Translations under genes and position numbers: made by a program | Notes under the pieces: generated by a model | Database searches by the model: none | What the model was told of the DNA's origin: nothing | The model's input: only the letters and a program-made list of their open reading frames with translations | Shown here: piece after piece, positions 45,314-55,632 of the stretch | Position numbering within the stretch: the first letter of the stretch is position 1 | Layout: each line of letters begins with the position of its first letter | From: Isobaculum melis | GTDB taxonomy: Bacteria; Bacillota; Bacilli; Lactobacillales; Carnobacteriaceae | Length of the DNA: 64,000 bases | Assembly: GCF_900111355.1 (NCBI RefSeq) | Contig: NZ_FOHA01000006.1 | Coordinates: 93,790 to 157,789 of the forward strand | Reading direction: 5' to 3'

Positions 45314-46171
45314 GTGGCAAAGAAATTTCGTTTCATGTTGGTTGCATGTTTAAGTATGATCGTATTAGCAGGTTGTTCAGGGGATAAGAAAGAAACCGCA
45401 ACTAAAAAAGAAGACGCTTCAGATAAAATTGTAGAAAATGGCATACTAAAAGTAGCGACTTCTGGTACTTTATATCCAACGTCTTTTCATGACCAAGAAA
45501 CAAGCGAGTTAACTGGTTATGAAGTTGAAGTTGTTAAAGAATTAGCAAAGCGTTTAGATTTAGAAGTAAACTTTGAAGAAATGGGTATTGATGGCATGTT
45601 TTCAGCAGTTAATAGTGGACAAGTAGATATGGCTGCTAATGATATCGATATTACAGAGAGTCGTAAAGAAAAATTTGACTTCTCAACACCACATAAATAT
45701 TCTTATGGAAGTATGATTGTTAGAGAAGACGATTTATCCGGAATTCATAAAATGGAAGATTTAAAAGGCAAAAAATCTGCTGGTGGTGCAACAACCATCT
45801 ATATGCAAATTTCTGAAGGTTTTGGTGCAGAACCAATCATTTATGATAATGTAACCAATGATCAATACTTAATGGATGTAGGAAATGGCCGCACAGATGT
45901 GGTGTTAAATGATTTCTATTTACAAAGCATGGCAGTGAAAGCTTTTCCAGATTTAGGTGTAAAAATTCATCCAGATTTATTTTATAATCCAACAAGTGCA
46001 GGTTTAGTCATCAAAAAAGGTAATACTAATTTATTAGAAAAAGTCAACGATACCTTAGCTGAAATGGAAAAAGATGGCACATTAAAAGAATTATCTGAAA
46101 AATTCTTTGGTGGCGCAGATGTTTCTGTTGAGCCAGATGTTGAAATTACTGCTGATGTAAAAGTAGATTAG
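45314..46171 (+). CDS. Amino-acid ABC transporter substrate-binding lipoprotein
   Basis: 285 residues with a lipoprotein signal (FMLVACLSMIVLAGC, lipobox LAGC) and an SBP_bac_3 domain: NGILKVATSGTLYPTSF, GYEVEVVKELAKRL, GQVDMAANDIDITESRKEKF. It should bind a polar amino acid or related compound. The GTG at 45314 is the likely start, 8 nt after AGGAG; the TTG at 45308 is too close. The permease gene follows directly, but no ATPase gene is adjacent. Confidence 0.92.
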   Translation: MAKKFRFMLVACLSMIVLAGCSGDKKETATKKEDASDKIVENGILKVATSGTLYPTSFHDQETSELTGYEVEVVKELAKRLDLEVNFEEMGIDGMFSAVNSGQVDMAANDIDITESRKEKFDFSTPHKYSYGSMIVREDDLSGIHKMEDLKGKKSAGGATTIYMQISEGFGAEPIIYDNVTNDQYLMDVGNGRTDVVLNDFYLQSMAVKAFPDLGVKIHPDLFYNPTSAGLVIKKGNTNLLEKVNDTLAEMEKDGTLKELSEKFFGGADVSVEPDVEITADVKVD

Positions 46172-46181
46172 GTTGCTAAAT

Positions 46182-46874
46182 ATGGGAGCGATTCAATGGC
46201 AATATGTATTTAATCCTCAGTTAGCAATTGATTCTTTTCCTTTTGTGTTACAGGGAATAGGATATACCTTACTCATAGCAGTAGTGAGTATGACAATTGG
46301 CATGATACTGGGCTTATTTTTATCCTTAGCTAGAATGTCAAAATCAGCTATTTTAAGAATCCCAGCTAGATGCTATATTTCCTTAATGAGGGGAACACCA
46401 ATGCTAGTGATTTTATTTATTCTCTATTTTGGTTTTCCGTTTATCGGTATTCAATTTAAGGCCGTTACAGCAGCTTTAATCGGGTTCAGTTTAAATAGTG
46501 CAGCATATCTTGCTGAAGTGAATCGCGCAGCCATTGGCTCAGTAGATAAAGGCCAGTGGGAAGCAGCTTATGCCTTAGGAATGCCCTATGGTTTTATCTT
46601 AAAGAAGATTATTTTACCACAGGCAATTCGAGTGGCAATGCCTGCTATGGGAAATATTATGTTAGATATGATAAAAGCAACCTCATTAGCAGCGATGATA
46701 ACAGTCCCAGAAATCTTTCAACAAGCTAAAATTGTCGGTGGACGAGAATTTGATTATATGACCATGTATATTTTAGTCGCGTTGATTTATTGGGCAATTT
46801 GTACATTGTTTAGTGTTGGTCAGCAGGTATTAGAAAGAAAATTTAGTGCGTATGATCCACTAAGTTTAAAGTGA
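46182..46874 (+). CDS. Amino-acid ABC transporter permease (HisM/GlnP type)
   Basis: 230 residues with about five membrane helices and the HisMQ family motifs GIGYTLLIAVVSMTIGMILG, RGTPMLVILFILYFG, and the coupling loop EAAYALGMPYGFILKKIILP (EAA motif) that docks the ATPase. The ATG at 46182 is taken; a TTG lies at 46173. It follows the binding-protein gene within 10 bp. No ATP-binding subunit is encoded in the window, so it must share one encoded elsewhere. Confidence 0.92.
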   Translation: MGAIQWQYVFNPQLAIDSFPFVLQGIGYTLLIAVVSMTIGMILGLFLSLARMSKSAILRIPARCYISLMRGTPMLVILFILYFGFPFIGIQFKAVTAALIGFSLNSAAYLAEVNRAAIGSVDKGQWEAAYALGMPYGFILKKIILPQAIRVAMPAMGNIMLDMIKATSLAAMITVPEIFQQAKIVGGREFDYMTMYILVALIYWAICTLFSVGQQVLERKFSAYDPLSLK

Positions 46875-46884
46875 TTCATTCAAG

Positions 46885-46911
46885 AAGCGTCCTACTTAGG
46901 GCGCTTTTTTT
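46885..46911 (+). terminator. Terminator after the ABC permease gene
   Basis: AAGCGTCC pairs with GGGCGCTT (one U-G), followed by TTTTT. Confidence 0.85.
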
Positions 46912-47029
46912 ATGAAATAAGATAAAATATTAATTTTTTACAAATAAAAAGCAGATTTCAAGTATTCTTTGTTGATTTCATGTAAAATGGAGAGTGGAGC
47001 AATGAATAATTACGAAATGAGGAAGAAGA

Positions 47030-47476
47030 ATGAAAGTTAAAATTGTTTATGGTTCAGTGACCGGAAATACTGAGGAAATGGCTGAATTTATTAAAGAAGG
47101 ATTAGAAGAAAAAAATATAGAAGTGGATTTAGAAGAAGGTGCAATGGTGGATGATGTGCAATCATTAGAAGCCTATGATGGCGTACTTTTAGGAAGCTGT
47201 ACTTATGATGGTGGTTATTTTCCAGGAGACTATCAAGATTTTTATGAAGATTTAGCAGATATTCAGTTATCAGGAAAAAAAGCAGCAGCCTTTGGTTCTG
47301 GCGATACCTTCTATGAGCAATACTATTGTGTTGCAGTAAATTTCCTTGAAGAACGTTTGAAGGAAATAGGAGCAGAAGTTGTTTTACCTGGTTTAAAGAT
47401 TGATTTACAGCCGGATGATGAGATGATAGAACAATGTAAACAGTTTGGTCGAGATTTTGGAGATATGTTAAGATAA
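47030..47476 (+). CDS. Flavodoxin
   Basis: 148 residues with the FMN phosphate loop VYGSVTGNTEEMAEFIKEGL at the N-terminus, the 60s loop LLGSCTYDGGYFPGDYQDF and the 90s loop AAAFGSGDTFYEQYYCVAV. A short-chain electron carrier; partner unknown. AGGAAGAAG precedes the ATG. Monocistronic with a perfect terminator. Confidence 0.94.
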   Translation: MKVKIVYGSVTGNTEEMAEFIKEGLEEKNIEVDLEEGAMVDDVQSLEAYDGVLLGSCTYDGGYFPGDYQDFYEDLADIQLSGKKAAAFGSGDTFYEQYYCVAVNFLEERLKEIGAEVVLPGLKIDLQPDDEMIEQCKQFGRDFGDMLR

Positions 47477-47480
47477 AATT

Positions 47481-47506
47481 AAAAAAGGGATAATTATCCC
47501 TTTTTC
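47481..47506 (+). terminator. Terminator after the flavodoxin gene
   Basis: AAAAAGGGAT-AATT-ATCCCTTTTT is a perfect stem and T run. Confidence 0.9.
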
Positions 47507-47573
47507 TTTTTGGCTTTTTCTTGTAGTATGGTAAACTTAAATGGAAAGATACTAAGAAAAAGGGGTAATGACT

Positions 47574-49940
47574 ATGAGTGGATATGAAGGTCCAAGCTAT
47601 CATCAAAGTGAGCGTAAAAAAAGAGATGTCCTGCTGGCAGATAATCAACAATCAGACTCTACAACATTAGTGCCCAATACAGAACCATTAACCAGTTTTT
47701 CTCGTAGTAAAAAGAAAAGAAAAAGAAAAAATATTCCAGATCCTCTTTTTAGCAAACATGGGGAGCATTCTTATCTTACAACTGAAACTAAACAACCCGT
47801 TGATGTTTTTGAAGAAGCACAACGTTATCGTACGTTAGAAAATAAAAAAGAAGAAACAACCTTTGAACGTAGCTTGAAGCAACAGGAGCAGCGTATTCAA
47901 GAGCGCCTTCAAAATAGAGAGACATTAAACCAGCATAAAAAAGAAACAGCTTATGAAGAAAAGCGTACATCAACGCCCTTTAGAGCAAGTGCTGTCCCCT
48001 CACCAATGTATGGATTTCTGAAAGAAGAGCAGCAAGAAGTAGATTATGAAGAACTTGAAAGCTTATTTTTAAAAGAGAAAGATACTTATTTATTATTTGA
48101 AGAAGAATCTGACTTATCCAATATGTCTGAAATAAGTAAAGCTGAGGCATTAGCAGTTGAACCACTGGAAGATTTACCGCTTGATTGTGAGCCAGAAACA
48201 GTATTATCAGAAGAAGCAGAACTTGATGAGCTAGAATTAGAAGCTAGCATTCAACGCTTAGAAGCTGTTTCTCTCGAGATGCATAGCCAACATGTTGCGA
48301 TAACACAAACTGAAGCGTTATCAGAAGCAATCGCAGTTAGTGAGGAAGCACATGTTGAAGCTGAAGCTTTAGTTGAAGTTCCTTTGGCAGAAGCTACTGT
48401 GATAGAAGAAACACTAGAAATAGAAGATGAAGCAACAGACGAAGCAACCCTGACCCATTATCAAGAGGAAATTGCACCTGCTTTTGATGCAAGTCAGCAA
48501 CATACAGCGGCGTATCTATTTCCCTCATTGCAATTATTAAAACCACCAAGTAATGCGCTAAATGATGAACAAGATGAGTGGGTTTTAACACAAGCAACCT
48601 TATTAAATGAATCATTAAGTGCTTTTGGCGTGGAAGCGCAAGTTGTCAGCTGGACAGTTGGTCCTGCTGTCACACAATTTGAATTACAGCTTGGTCGAGG
48701 AGTAAAAGTAAATAAAATTACCAATTTAAGTGATGATTTAAAACTGGCTTTAGCAGCTAAGGATATTCGGATTGAAGCACCCATACCTGGTAAAAGTACA
48801 GTAGGGGTCGAAATTCCTAATTTAAAAATGCGTGCGGTAATGTTATCTGAGGTAATGAGCAGTAAACAATTTATGCAAAGTACCTCGCCTTTAACAGTTG
48901 CTATTGGGGTTAACTTATCTGGAGAAGCAGTTGTATCGACCTTAGATAAGATGCCACATGGCTTAATTGCAGGGGCAACTGGCTCAGGTAAAAGTGTCTT
49001 TATTAACTCATTACTTGTTAGTTTACTATATAAAGCTAATCCAAGTGAGCTTAAACTCATTTTAATTGATCCAAAAGCAGTTGAATTAGCACCTTATAAT
49101 GATATTCCTCATTTATTATCGCCGGTTATTTCTGAACCAAAAGCTGCAGCCGAAGCCCTTAAATGGGCTGTAGATGAAATGGAAACAAGGTATCAAAAAT
49201 TAGCAGCTGCAGGGGTTAGAAATATTGAGAAATTTAATGAAAAAGCCGAACAAGCAGAAGAGCATGGCTTAAAGCTTCCTTATATTGTGATTATCATTGA
49301 TGAATTAGCTGATTTAATGATGGTGGCAAGTAATGAAGTGCAGGATTATATTGCCCGTATTACACAAAAAGCCAGAGCTGCAGGCATTCATTTGATTGTT
49401 GCAACTCAAAGACCAAGTGTAGATGTGATTACTGGAACCATTAAAAATAATATTCCAACAAGGGTTGCTTTTATGGTATCTAGTCAAGTAGATTCCAGAA
49501 CCATTATTGATGTTGGAGGAGCAGAACGGTTACTTGGAAGAGGGGATATGCTGTTTCTTGAAAATGGGATTGGTCAACCAATACGTGTACAAGGTACCTA
49601 TGTTGAGGAAGAAATTGATCAAATTGTACAACATGTGAAGGATCAGCGCGCTCCACAATATTTATTTGAGCCTGAAACCTTATTAGCAAGAATTTCTGAT
49701 AATGAGAGCCAAGATGAATATTATGATCAAGTCTTGGAATTAATGGTTGAACAAGGAAATATCTCTGTTTCTGTTTTACAAAGAAAATTTAATATTGGCT
49801 ATAATCGAGCTGCACGAATTGTTGATCAGCTAGAAGAGCAAGGTCTTATCTCTGGTAATAATGGCTCAAAACCACGTGATGTTTATTTAACAAAAGATGA
49901 ATTAGCCAAACGACAGTATACAATTTCAGATGATTGTTAG
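47574..49940 (+). CDS. sftA: Soluble FtsK/SpoIIIE-family DNA translocase SftA
   Basis: 788 residues. The N-terminal 330 residues have no membrane segment and are very rich in Glu, unlike FtsK/SpoIIIE, matching the soluble Bacillus SftA (YtpS). The motor domain follows: FELQLGRGVKVNKITNLSDD, Walker A GATGSGKS (K473), Walker B VIIIDELADLMM, and ARAAGIHLIVATQRPSVDVI. The C-terminal gamma winged helix (KFNIGYNRAARIVDQLEEQG) reads oriented DNA sequences. It clears chromosome DNA from the division septum. The ATG at 47574 gives the better spacing to AAGGGG. murC follows. Confidence 0.94.
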   Translation: MSGYEGPSYHQSERKKRDVLLADNQQSDSTTLVPNTEPLTSFSRSKKKRKRKNIPDPLFSKHGEHSYLTTETKQPVDVFEEAQRYRTLENKKEETTFERSLKQQEQRIQERLQNRETLNQHKKETAYEEKRTSTPFRASAVPSPMYGFLKEEQQEVDYEELESLFLKEKDTYLLFEEESDLSNMSEISKAEALAVEPLEDLPLDCEPETVLSEEAELDELELEASIQRLEAVSLEMHSQHVAITQTEALSEAIAVSEEAHVEAEALVEVPLAEATVIEETLEIEDEATDEATLTHYQEEIAPAFDASQQHTAAYLFPSLQLLKPPSNALNDEQDEWVLTQATLLNESLSAFGVEAQVVSWTVGPAVTQFELQLGRGVKVNKITNLSDDLKLALAAKDIRIEAPIPGKSTVGVEIPNLKMRAVMLSEVMSSKQFMQSTSPLTVAIGVNLSGEAVVSTLDKMPHGLIAGATGSGKSVFINSLLVSLLYKANPSELKLILIDPKAVELAPYNDIPHLLSPVISEPKAAAEALKWAVDEMETRYQKLAAAGVRNIEKFNEKAEQAEEHGLKLPYIVIIIDELADLMMVASNEVQDYIARITQKARAAGIHLIVATQRPSVDVITGTIKNNIPTRVAFMVSSQVDSRTIIDVGGAERLLGRGDMLFLENGIGQPIRVQGTYVEEEIDQIVQHVKDQRAPQYLFEPETLLARISDNESQDEYYDQVLELMVEQGNISVSVLQRKFNIGYNRAARIVDQLEEQGLISGNNGSKPRDVYLTKDELAKRQYTISDDC

Positions 49941-50077
49941 TTAGTGATTTAAAATGGTAAATGAAAAATGTTGTTTTTTACAGAAAAAAAAATAAAATCA
50001 TGGTATACTGGTATGCGTTCATATAAAGATAAAATAAAACGATGATAAATATAGATTATATTGAAGGGGTTTTTTTG

Positions 50078-51409
50078 ATGATTAAGGATACAATTTACCA
50101 TTTTGTTGGCATAAAAGGTTCGGGTATGAGTGCATTGGCGCTTATTTTACATGATAAAGGATTTAAAGTACAAGGCTCTGATGTTGAAAAATACTTTTTT
50201 ACACAAAAAGGTATTGAAGAGGCAGGGATTCAAATTTTTCCATTTGGAGAAAAAAATATTGTCCCAGGCTTAACTGTTATTGCGGGAAATGCATTTCCAG
50301 ATAATCATGAAGAAATTCAAGCAGCGATGAACCAAAATATTCCAGTTATTCGTTACCATAAATTTTTAGGAGATTTGATTCAACAGTTTACAAGTATTGC
50401 AGTAACTGGTTCTCATGGTAAAACCAGTACAACTGGTTTGCTCGCTCATGTGTTGCGCAATATTGCGCCTACTAGCTTTTTAATTGGTGATGGTACTGGA
50501 CATGGTGAAAAAGGGGCACAATTTTTTGCGTTAGAAGCATGTGAATATCGTCGACATTTTTTATCTTATGTCCCTGATTATGCCATTATGACAAATATTG
50601 ACTTTGATCATCCAGATTATTTTACTGGCTTAGATGATGTTTTTAATGCTTTCCAATCTTTGGCTACTCAAGTAAAAAAAGCAATTATTGCTTGTGGTGA
50701 TGATGCAGAGTTAAGAAAAATAAAAGCAGATGTTCCTGTTGTTTTCTATGGCTTAGGAGAAGACAATCAATTCCAAGCTAAAAATATTTCTCGGACAGTT
50801 ACTGGTTCAAGCTTTGATGTTTATGTAAATCAAGCATTTTATGAGCATTTTGAAATCCCTACTTTTGGGACACATAATGTCCTAAATGCACTAGCTGTTA
50901 TTGCAGTTTGTCATTACGAAGGCCTAGATAAAGCTTTAGTCAGAGACAATTTAACAACATTCCAAGGTGTAAAACGTAGATTTAGTGAAAAAACGATGGG
51001 AGATATGACCATTATTGATGACTATGCTCACCATCCAGCAGAAATTCGTGCAACCCTTGATGCTGCAAGACAAAAATATCCAACTAAAGAAATTATTGCG
51101 GTTTTCCAACCACATACATTTACAAGAACTGTTGCTTTATTAAGCGAATTTGCTGAAGCTTTAAACTTGGCTGATAGTGTTTATTTATGTGATATCTTTG
51201 GTTCTGCTAGAGAAGATCAAGGCAGTGTATCCATTCAAGACTTAGCAGATCGTGTCAAAGGACCTGCTGAAGTTTTAAGCGAAGAAAATATGTCTCCATT
51301 GTTAGAGCACAAAGATGCTGTTGTTATTTTTATGGGAGCAGGAGATGTTCAAAAATTTGAATACGCTTATGAAACTTTGTTAAGTCGTAATATTTTACAA
51401 AATAATTAG
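50078..51409 (+). CDS. murC: UDP-N-acetylmuramate--L-alanine ligase
   Basis: 443 residues: N-terminal Rossmann domain [19 protein letters not shown] loop [16 protein letters not shown], central [11 protein letters not shown], and C-terminal [20 protein letters not shown]. It adds L-alanine to UDP-MurNAc, the first peptide step of peptidoglycan synthesis. The ATG at 50078 follows GAAGGGG; the frame from 50042 extends upstream without family similarity. It is downstream of sftA as in Bacillus. Confidence 0.96.
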   Translation: MIKDTIYHFVGIKGSGMSALALILHDKGFKVQGSDVEKYFFTQKGIEEAGIQIFPFGEKNIVPGLTVIAGNAFPDNHEEIQAAMNQNIPVIRYHKFLGDLIQQFTSIAVTGSHGKTSTTGLLAHVLRNIAPTSFLIGDGTGHGEKGAQFFALEACEYRRHFLSYVPDYAIMTNIDFDHPDYFTGLDDVFNAFQSLATQVKKAIIACGDDAELRKIKADVPVVFYGLGEDNQFQAKNISRTVTGSSFDVYVNQAFYEHFEIPTFGTHNVLNALAVIAVCHYEGLDKALVRDNLTTFQGVKRRFSEKTMGDMTIIDDYAHHPAEIRATLDAARQKYPTKEIIAVFQPHTFTRTVALLSEFAEALNLADSVYLCDIFGSAREDQGSVSIQDLADRVKGPAEVLSEENMSPLLEHKDAVVIFMGAGDVQKFEYAYETLLSRNILQNN

Positions 51410-51489
51410 TGGTGACTTATATTTATTTTCAAATGTACTTCTCTTTAGAGGTGAAAGTTGGACAACTAGAAAGAAGCTAGCAGTTATTT

Positions 51490-51532
51490 AAAAAGCGATT
51501 AGATAGTCAATCTATCTAATCGCTTTTTTATA
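51490..51532 (+). terminator. Terminator after murC
   Basis: A perfect 17-bp stem (AAAAAGCGATTAGATAG and complement) with a 5-nt loop is followed by T. Confidence 0.93.
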
Positions 51533-51600
51533 TGCACTATTTTTTTAGATATACCAATTTAATTAGTTGTTAAAAATCTCTTACGTTTCCCTTGAATCTA

Positions 51601-51641
51601 TTTACTTATCCTCAATAAAGAATATAATGAAAGCGTAACCA
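51601..51641 (+). promoter_or_regulatory. Promoter with cre-like site for the aldehyde dehydrogenase gene
   Basis: TTTACT (51601-51606) and TATAAT (51623-51628) with a 16-bp spacer. TGAAAGCGTAACCA (51628-51641) deviates from the cre consensus at one position and covers the transcription start, predicting CcpA repression. Confidence 0.58.
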
Positions 51642-51663
51642 AAATAAGAAAGGTGGATTCTTA

Positions 51664-53160
51664 ATGAATAGACCAATTGAGTTTGATAACGTAGTGGATA
51701 AGCAGTATCAATTATATATTGATGGTGTGTGGACGAAAGGTTCTGGTGAACGGACAATTACTAGTTTCAACCCAAGTAATGGAGAGAAGCTAGCAGATTT
51801 TGTGGATGCAACACATGAGGATGTAGACCAGGCAGTTAGCGCAGCCCAAGAAGCATTTAAATTATGGAAAGATGTCGATGTTCTGACGCGTAGTAACTTA
51901 CTATTACAAATTGCTGATTTAATTGACGCTAACAAAGAGCACTTAGCACTTATTGAAACATTGGATAATGGCAAGCCGTTACGAGAGACATTGACAATTG
52001 ATGTACCAGCTACGGCTGATCATTTCCGTTATTTTGCAGGGGTTATTCGAGCTGAAGAAGGATCTGTGAAAGATTTTGATCAAGATACATTATCAATTGT
52101 TATTAAAGAACCAATTGGTGTAGTGGGACAAATTATTCCTTGGAATTTTCCTTTATTAATGGGCGCATGGAAATTGGCGCCAGCTATCGCGGCTGGTAAT
52201 ACAGTAGTGATTCATCCATCTTCAACAACCTCATTAAGTTTGCTGGAATTATTTAAGCTACTTGATCAAGTGCTTCCCAAGGGGGTTGTCAACTTAATCA
52301 CAGGACGTGGCTCTGATTCTGGAAATTATATGTTAGAGCATGAAGGCTTTGATAAATTAGCATTTACTGGTTCAACAGAAGTTGGCTATACAGTCGCAAA
52401 AGCGGCCGCTGAAAAACTCATTCCTGCAACGCTAGAATTAGGTGGTAAGTCAGCGAATATTATTTTTGATGATGCAAATTGGGAAAGGGCTTTAGAAGGT
52501 GTACAATTAGGTATTTTATTCAACCAAGGACAAGTTTGTTGTGCAGGATCAAGAGTCTTTGTACAAGAAGGCATCTACGATAAATTTGTTGCAGCTTTAA
52601 AAGAAAAATTTGAACAAATAAAAGTTGGTTTGCCGTGGGAATCAGGTGTTCAAATGGGCGCACAAATCAATGAAAAACAGCTAAAAGATATTTTGAAATA
52701 TGTTGAAATTGGGACAAAAGAAGGGGCAACTTTAGTGACTGGTGGCTATCAGCTAACTGGCAATAACTTGGAGCAAGGGGCCTTTTTAGCACCAACATTA
52801 TTAGCAGATGCGAATAATACGATGTGTATTGCCCAAGAAGAAATTTTTGGTCCCGTTGCAACTGTCATGAAGTTTAAAACTGAAGCAGAAGTGATTGCTT
52901 TAGCAAATCAGTCTAATTATGGTTTAGGTGGCGCTGTTTTTTCACAAAATATTAATACTGCAATACGAGTAGCACGTGGTGTTCGAACTGGACGAATGTG
53001 GGTCAATACGTACAATCAATTGCCAGCAGGCGCACCATTTGGTGGATATAAAAAATCAGGAATTGGCCGTGAGACACATAAGTCAATGCTAGATGCCTAT
53101 ACTCAGATGAAAAATATCTATATTGTGACAAAAGAAGAGACTGATGGTTTATATCATTAA
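51664..53160 (+). CDS. Aldehyde dehydrogenase (NAD-dependent, ALDH2/AldB-like)
   Basis: 498 residues. Catalytic Cys292 in GQVCCAGSR (aligning with Cys302 of ALDH2), general base E258 in LELGGKSANIIF, NAD site LAFTGSTEVGY, substrate-pocket Asn in IIPWNFPLLMGAWKLAPA. It oxidises aldehydes such as acetaldehyde to acids. AGAAAGGTGG precedes the ATG. Monocistronic, with a cre-like site at the promoter, and convergent with the autolysin gene. The physiological substrate is not evident. Confidence 0.93.
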   Translation: MNRPIEFDNVVDKQYQLYIDGVWTKGSGERTITSFNPSNGEKLADFVDATHEDVDQAVSAAQEAFKLWKDVDVLTRSNLLLQIADLIDANKEHLALIETLDNGKPLRETLTIDVPATADHFRYFAGVIRAEEGSVKDFDQDTLSIVIKEPIGVVGQIIPWNFPLLMGAWKLAPAIAAGNTVVIHPSSTTSLSLLELFKLLDQVLPKGVVNLITGRGSDSGNYMLEHEGFDKLAFTGSTEVGYTVAKAAAEKLIPATLELGGKSANIIFDDANWERALEGVQLGILFNQGQVCCAGSRVFVQEGIYDKFVAALKEKFEQIKVGLPWESGVQMGAQINEKQLKDILKYVEIGTKEGATLVTGGYQLTGNNLEQGAFLAPTLLADANNTMCIAQEEIFGPVATVMKFKTEAEVIALANQSNYGLGGAVFSQNINTAIRVARGVRTGRMWVNTYNQLPAGAPFGGYKKSGIGRETHKSMLDAYTQMKNIYIVTKEETDGLYH

Positions 53161-53200
53161 GCGAAGAGCGAGCAGTTTATATCAGCTAAGTTAAATACCA

Positions 53201-53250
53201 AAAATACCGTTTCAATTAGGCAATAAAGCTAATTGAAACGGTATTTAGTT
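53201..53250. terminator. Bidirectional terminator between aldehyde dehydrogenase and autolysin genes
   Basis: A perfect 17-bp stem (AAATACCGTTTCAATTA and complement) with an 11-nt loop lies between the convergent genes, with T- or A-rich flanks on both strands. Confidence 0.88.
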
Positions 53251-53253
53251 TAA

Positions 53254-55632
53254 TTATTTAACACGTAAAGTTTGTCCAATCACAATAATATCAGATTTTA
53301 AGTTGTTCATTTGTTTTAACTTCGCAACTGAAGTATTAAACTGATGGGCAATTGACCATAATGAATCACCTAAAACAACTTTATGGGTTGTTGCTTTAGA
53401 AGGGGCAGGAGTGGTTGTACTGCCACCGTTTTGGCTTACTTTAAGTGTTTGACCAATCGAAATGATATCTGATTTTAAGCCATTCCAAGTTTTAATTTGA
53501 GCAACAGTTACTTTAAATTTATTGGCAATGGCCCATAAAGAGTCACCCTTAGCAACTTGATAAGTTTTGTTAGTTGTAGCAGAAGGAGGTGTAACTGGTG
53601 AAGTTGTCGTACCGCCGCCATTTGTATTGCTACCACCATTTGCACTAACCGTTAATTTTTGGCCAATCACAATCATATCAGAAGATAATTTATTCCAAGC
53701 TTTCAGCTGTGCAACAGAAATGCCAAATTTATTGGCAATGGCCCATAGAGAGTCGCCTTTAGCTACCGTATAAGTTTTGCCGTTTGTAGCAGGAGGTGTC
53801 GTCACTGGAGGCGTAGTTGTACCACCAGTGTTGTTATTGCCGCCGCCATTCGCACTAACGGTTAATTTTTGACCAATGACAATGATGTCAGAAGACAGTT
53901 TATTCCAAGCTTTTAATTGTGCAACAGAAATACCAAATTTATTGGCAATGGCCCATAAAGAGTCACCTTTAGCTACCGTATAAGTTTTTCCGTTTGTAGT
54001 AGGAGGTGTCGTCACTGGAGGAGTAGTTGTTCCACCACCAGTGTTGTTATTGCCGCCGCCATTCGCACTAACGGTTAATTTTTGACCAATGACAATGATA
54101 TCAGAAGACAATTTATTCCAAGCTTTTAATTGTGCAACAGAAATACCAAATTTATTGGCAATGGCCCATAAAGAGTCACCTTTAGCAACTGTATAAGTTT
54201 TGCCGTTTGTAGTAGGAGGTGTTGTCACTGGAGGCGTAGTTGTACCACCACCACTATTGTTACCAGTGTTCCCACCACCAGTTGCACTAACCGTTAATTT
54301 TTGACCAACCATAATCATATCAGAAGATAATTTATTCCAAGCTTTTAGCTGTGCAACAGAAATACCAAATTTATTGGCAATCCCCCATAGAGAGTCGCCT
54401 TTAGCTACCGTATAAGTTTTGCCATTTGTAGTAGGAGGTGTTGTCACTGGAGGCGTAGTCGTACCGCCACCATTATTGTTACCAGTATTCCCACCACCAG
54501 TTGCACTAATAATTAATTTTTGACCAACGATAATGGTATCAGAGGTTAGCTTATTCCAAGCTTTAAGTTGAGCCACTGTTACATTAAATTTATTGGCAAT
54601 GCCCCATAAAGAATCACCACTTACAACGGTATAAGTTTTGCCATTTGTAGTAGGAGGTGTCACTGGAGGCGTAGTCGTGCCACCACCATTGTTGTTGCCA
54701 CCGCCATTTGAACTACCAGTGTCATATTGTGTTAAATTATAGGTTGTAATTAAATTGTTTAATTTTGATGCATAGGCAGTATCTGTTGCATAACGACCAG
54801 TTAACCATGCAGTTGCATCTTTATAAGAGTTTGTTTTACTTTTCCAAGCGCCAGAATAATAGTTTGGATTCCATGAAGGACCTGTTTTAAGCACTTGTGC
54901 ATAATCTTCTAATGATTGATGATAAGAAGGGTATTTACGGAAATGTGCAATAATTTCATAATAATTGCCGCGTCCATCATCTTCTAATGTTTTCATTGGA
55001 ACAGATTGTCCATTATAATAACCTTTAATACCAAATAAATTATAGTTTGGTGCAGAAGCTAGAGCACTTTGTCCATAAGCACTTTCTAAGACAGCTTGTG
55101 CAATCATAACAGATGCATATAAATCATTATTTGCAGCGATTTGTGAAGCAGAACCTGAAATGGAATCAATAAAACTATTCACAGCGAAAGTACTTCTAAA
55201 CATTGAAGCTCTTTCAACAGCGAGATAATTTGCTTCAGGTGAGAAAGTTTCTTTGATATCAACTTCTTCTAATTGTTCTTCTGTAATAACAGGTGTTTCA
55301 GCCGTTACTTCTTCAGAGACCGTTTCATTGGTTACTTCTGGTTGAGTTTGTTCTGTTGGCACAACTGTTTCAGGTACAGTTTCCACAACTTCCTCAGTTT
55401 GTGGTGTTTCAGAAGCAGCAGTTTCTTGATCCGCTTGATTTTCAATATTTTTTTGGCTAGTCGTTGCAGCTTCATTTGCACTTGCTAAGACAGAAAAAGT
55501 AGGGAGCACAAATGAACCCATTACCACTGTTGTACTAATAAGTGTCATACTTTTCTTTACAATAGGATTTGCACCTTTTTCAGCAAGTAGCTGCTGTTTG
55601 TCCTCTATAATACGTTCAGTTCTTGATTTCAA
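53254..55632 (-). CDS. N-acetylglucosaminidase autolysin with seven LysM repeats (AtlA-like)
   Basis: 792 residues from a TTG at 55632, chosen because GGAGGAGG lies 10 nt upstream and the product then begins [20 protein letters not shown] with a signal segment (about 30-52, [20 protein letters not shown]). A Glu/Thr/Pro-rich linker (about 53-140) precedes a GH73 glucosaminidase domain (about 148-303) with the candidate catalytic Glu183 in [13 protein letters not shown]. Seven LysM modules follow (331 to the end), linked by Gly/Asn/Thr/Pro spacers; modules 2-5 are almost identical. It hydrolyses peptidoglycan during daughter-cell separation. The ATG at 55878 would add 82 residues lacking a signal pattern. 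Monocistronic. Confidence 0.93.
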   Translation of the reverse strand: MKSRTERIIEDKQQLLAEKGANPIVKKSMTLISTTVVMGSFVLPTFSVLASANEAATTSQKNIENQADQETAASETPQTEEVVETVPETVVPTEQTQPEVTNETVSEEVTAETPVITEEQLEEVDIKETFSPEANYLAVERASMFRSTFAVNSFIDSISGSASQIAANNDLYASVMIAQAVLESAYGQSALASAPNYNLFGIKGYYNGQSVPMKTLEDDGRGNYYEIIAHFRKYPSYHQSLEDYAQVLKTGPSWNPNYYSGAWKSKTNSYKDATAWLTGRYATDTAYASKLNNLITTYNLTQYDTGSSNGGGNNNGGGTTTPPVTPPTTNGKTYTVVSGDSLWGIANKFNVTVAQLKAWNKLTSDTIIVGQKLIISATGGGNTGNNNGGGTTTPPVTTPPTTNGKTYTVAKGDSLWGIANKFGISVAQLKAWNKLSSDMIMVGQKLTVSATGGGNTGNNSGGGTTTPPVTTPPTTNGKTYTVAKGDSLWAIANKFGISVAQLKAWNKLSSDIIVIGQKLTVSANGGGNNNTGGGTTTPPVTTPPTTNGKTYTVAKGDSLWAIANKFGISVAQLKAWNKLSSDIIVIGQKLTVSANGGGNNNTGGTTTPPVTTPPATNGKTYTVAKGDSLWAIANKFGISVAQLKAWNKLSSDMIVIGQKLTVSANGGSNTNGGGTTTSPVTPPSATTNKTYQVAKGDSLWAIANKFKVTVAQIKTWNGLKSDIISIGQTLKVSQNGGSTTTPAPSKATTHKVVLGDSLWSIAHQFNTSVAKLKQMNNLKSDIIVIGQTLRVK
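53257..54642 (-). repeat. Tandem LysM-coding repeats in the autolysin gene
   Basis: Seven units of about 200 bp each encode a LysM (pattern [20 protein letters not shown]) plus a Gly/Asn/Thr/Pro linker. Units 2-5 differ by few residues, while 1, 6 and 7 are diverged, which points to recent duplication or gene conversion in the middle. Copy number can vary by recombination. Confidence 0.9.

Noticed and set aside
48494..49060. Minus-strand frame of 188 codons inside sftA
   Set aside because: It is antisense to the conserved motor domain; an expected shadow of biased codon use.
53257..54642. Repeats considered as a CRISPR array
   Set aside because: The repeat unit is about 200 bp, in frame, and codes for LysM modules; there are no unique spacers of CRISPR size.
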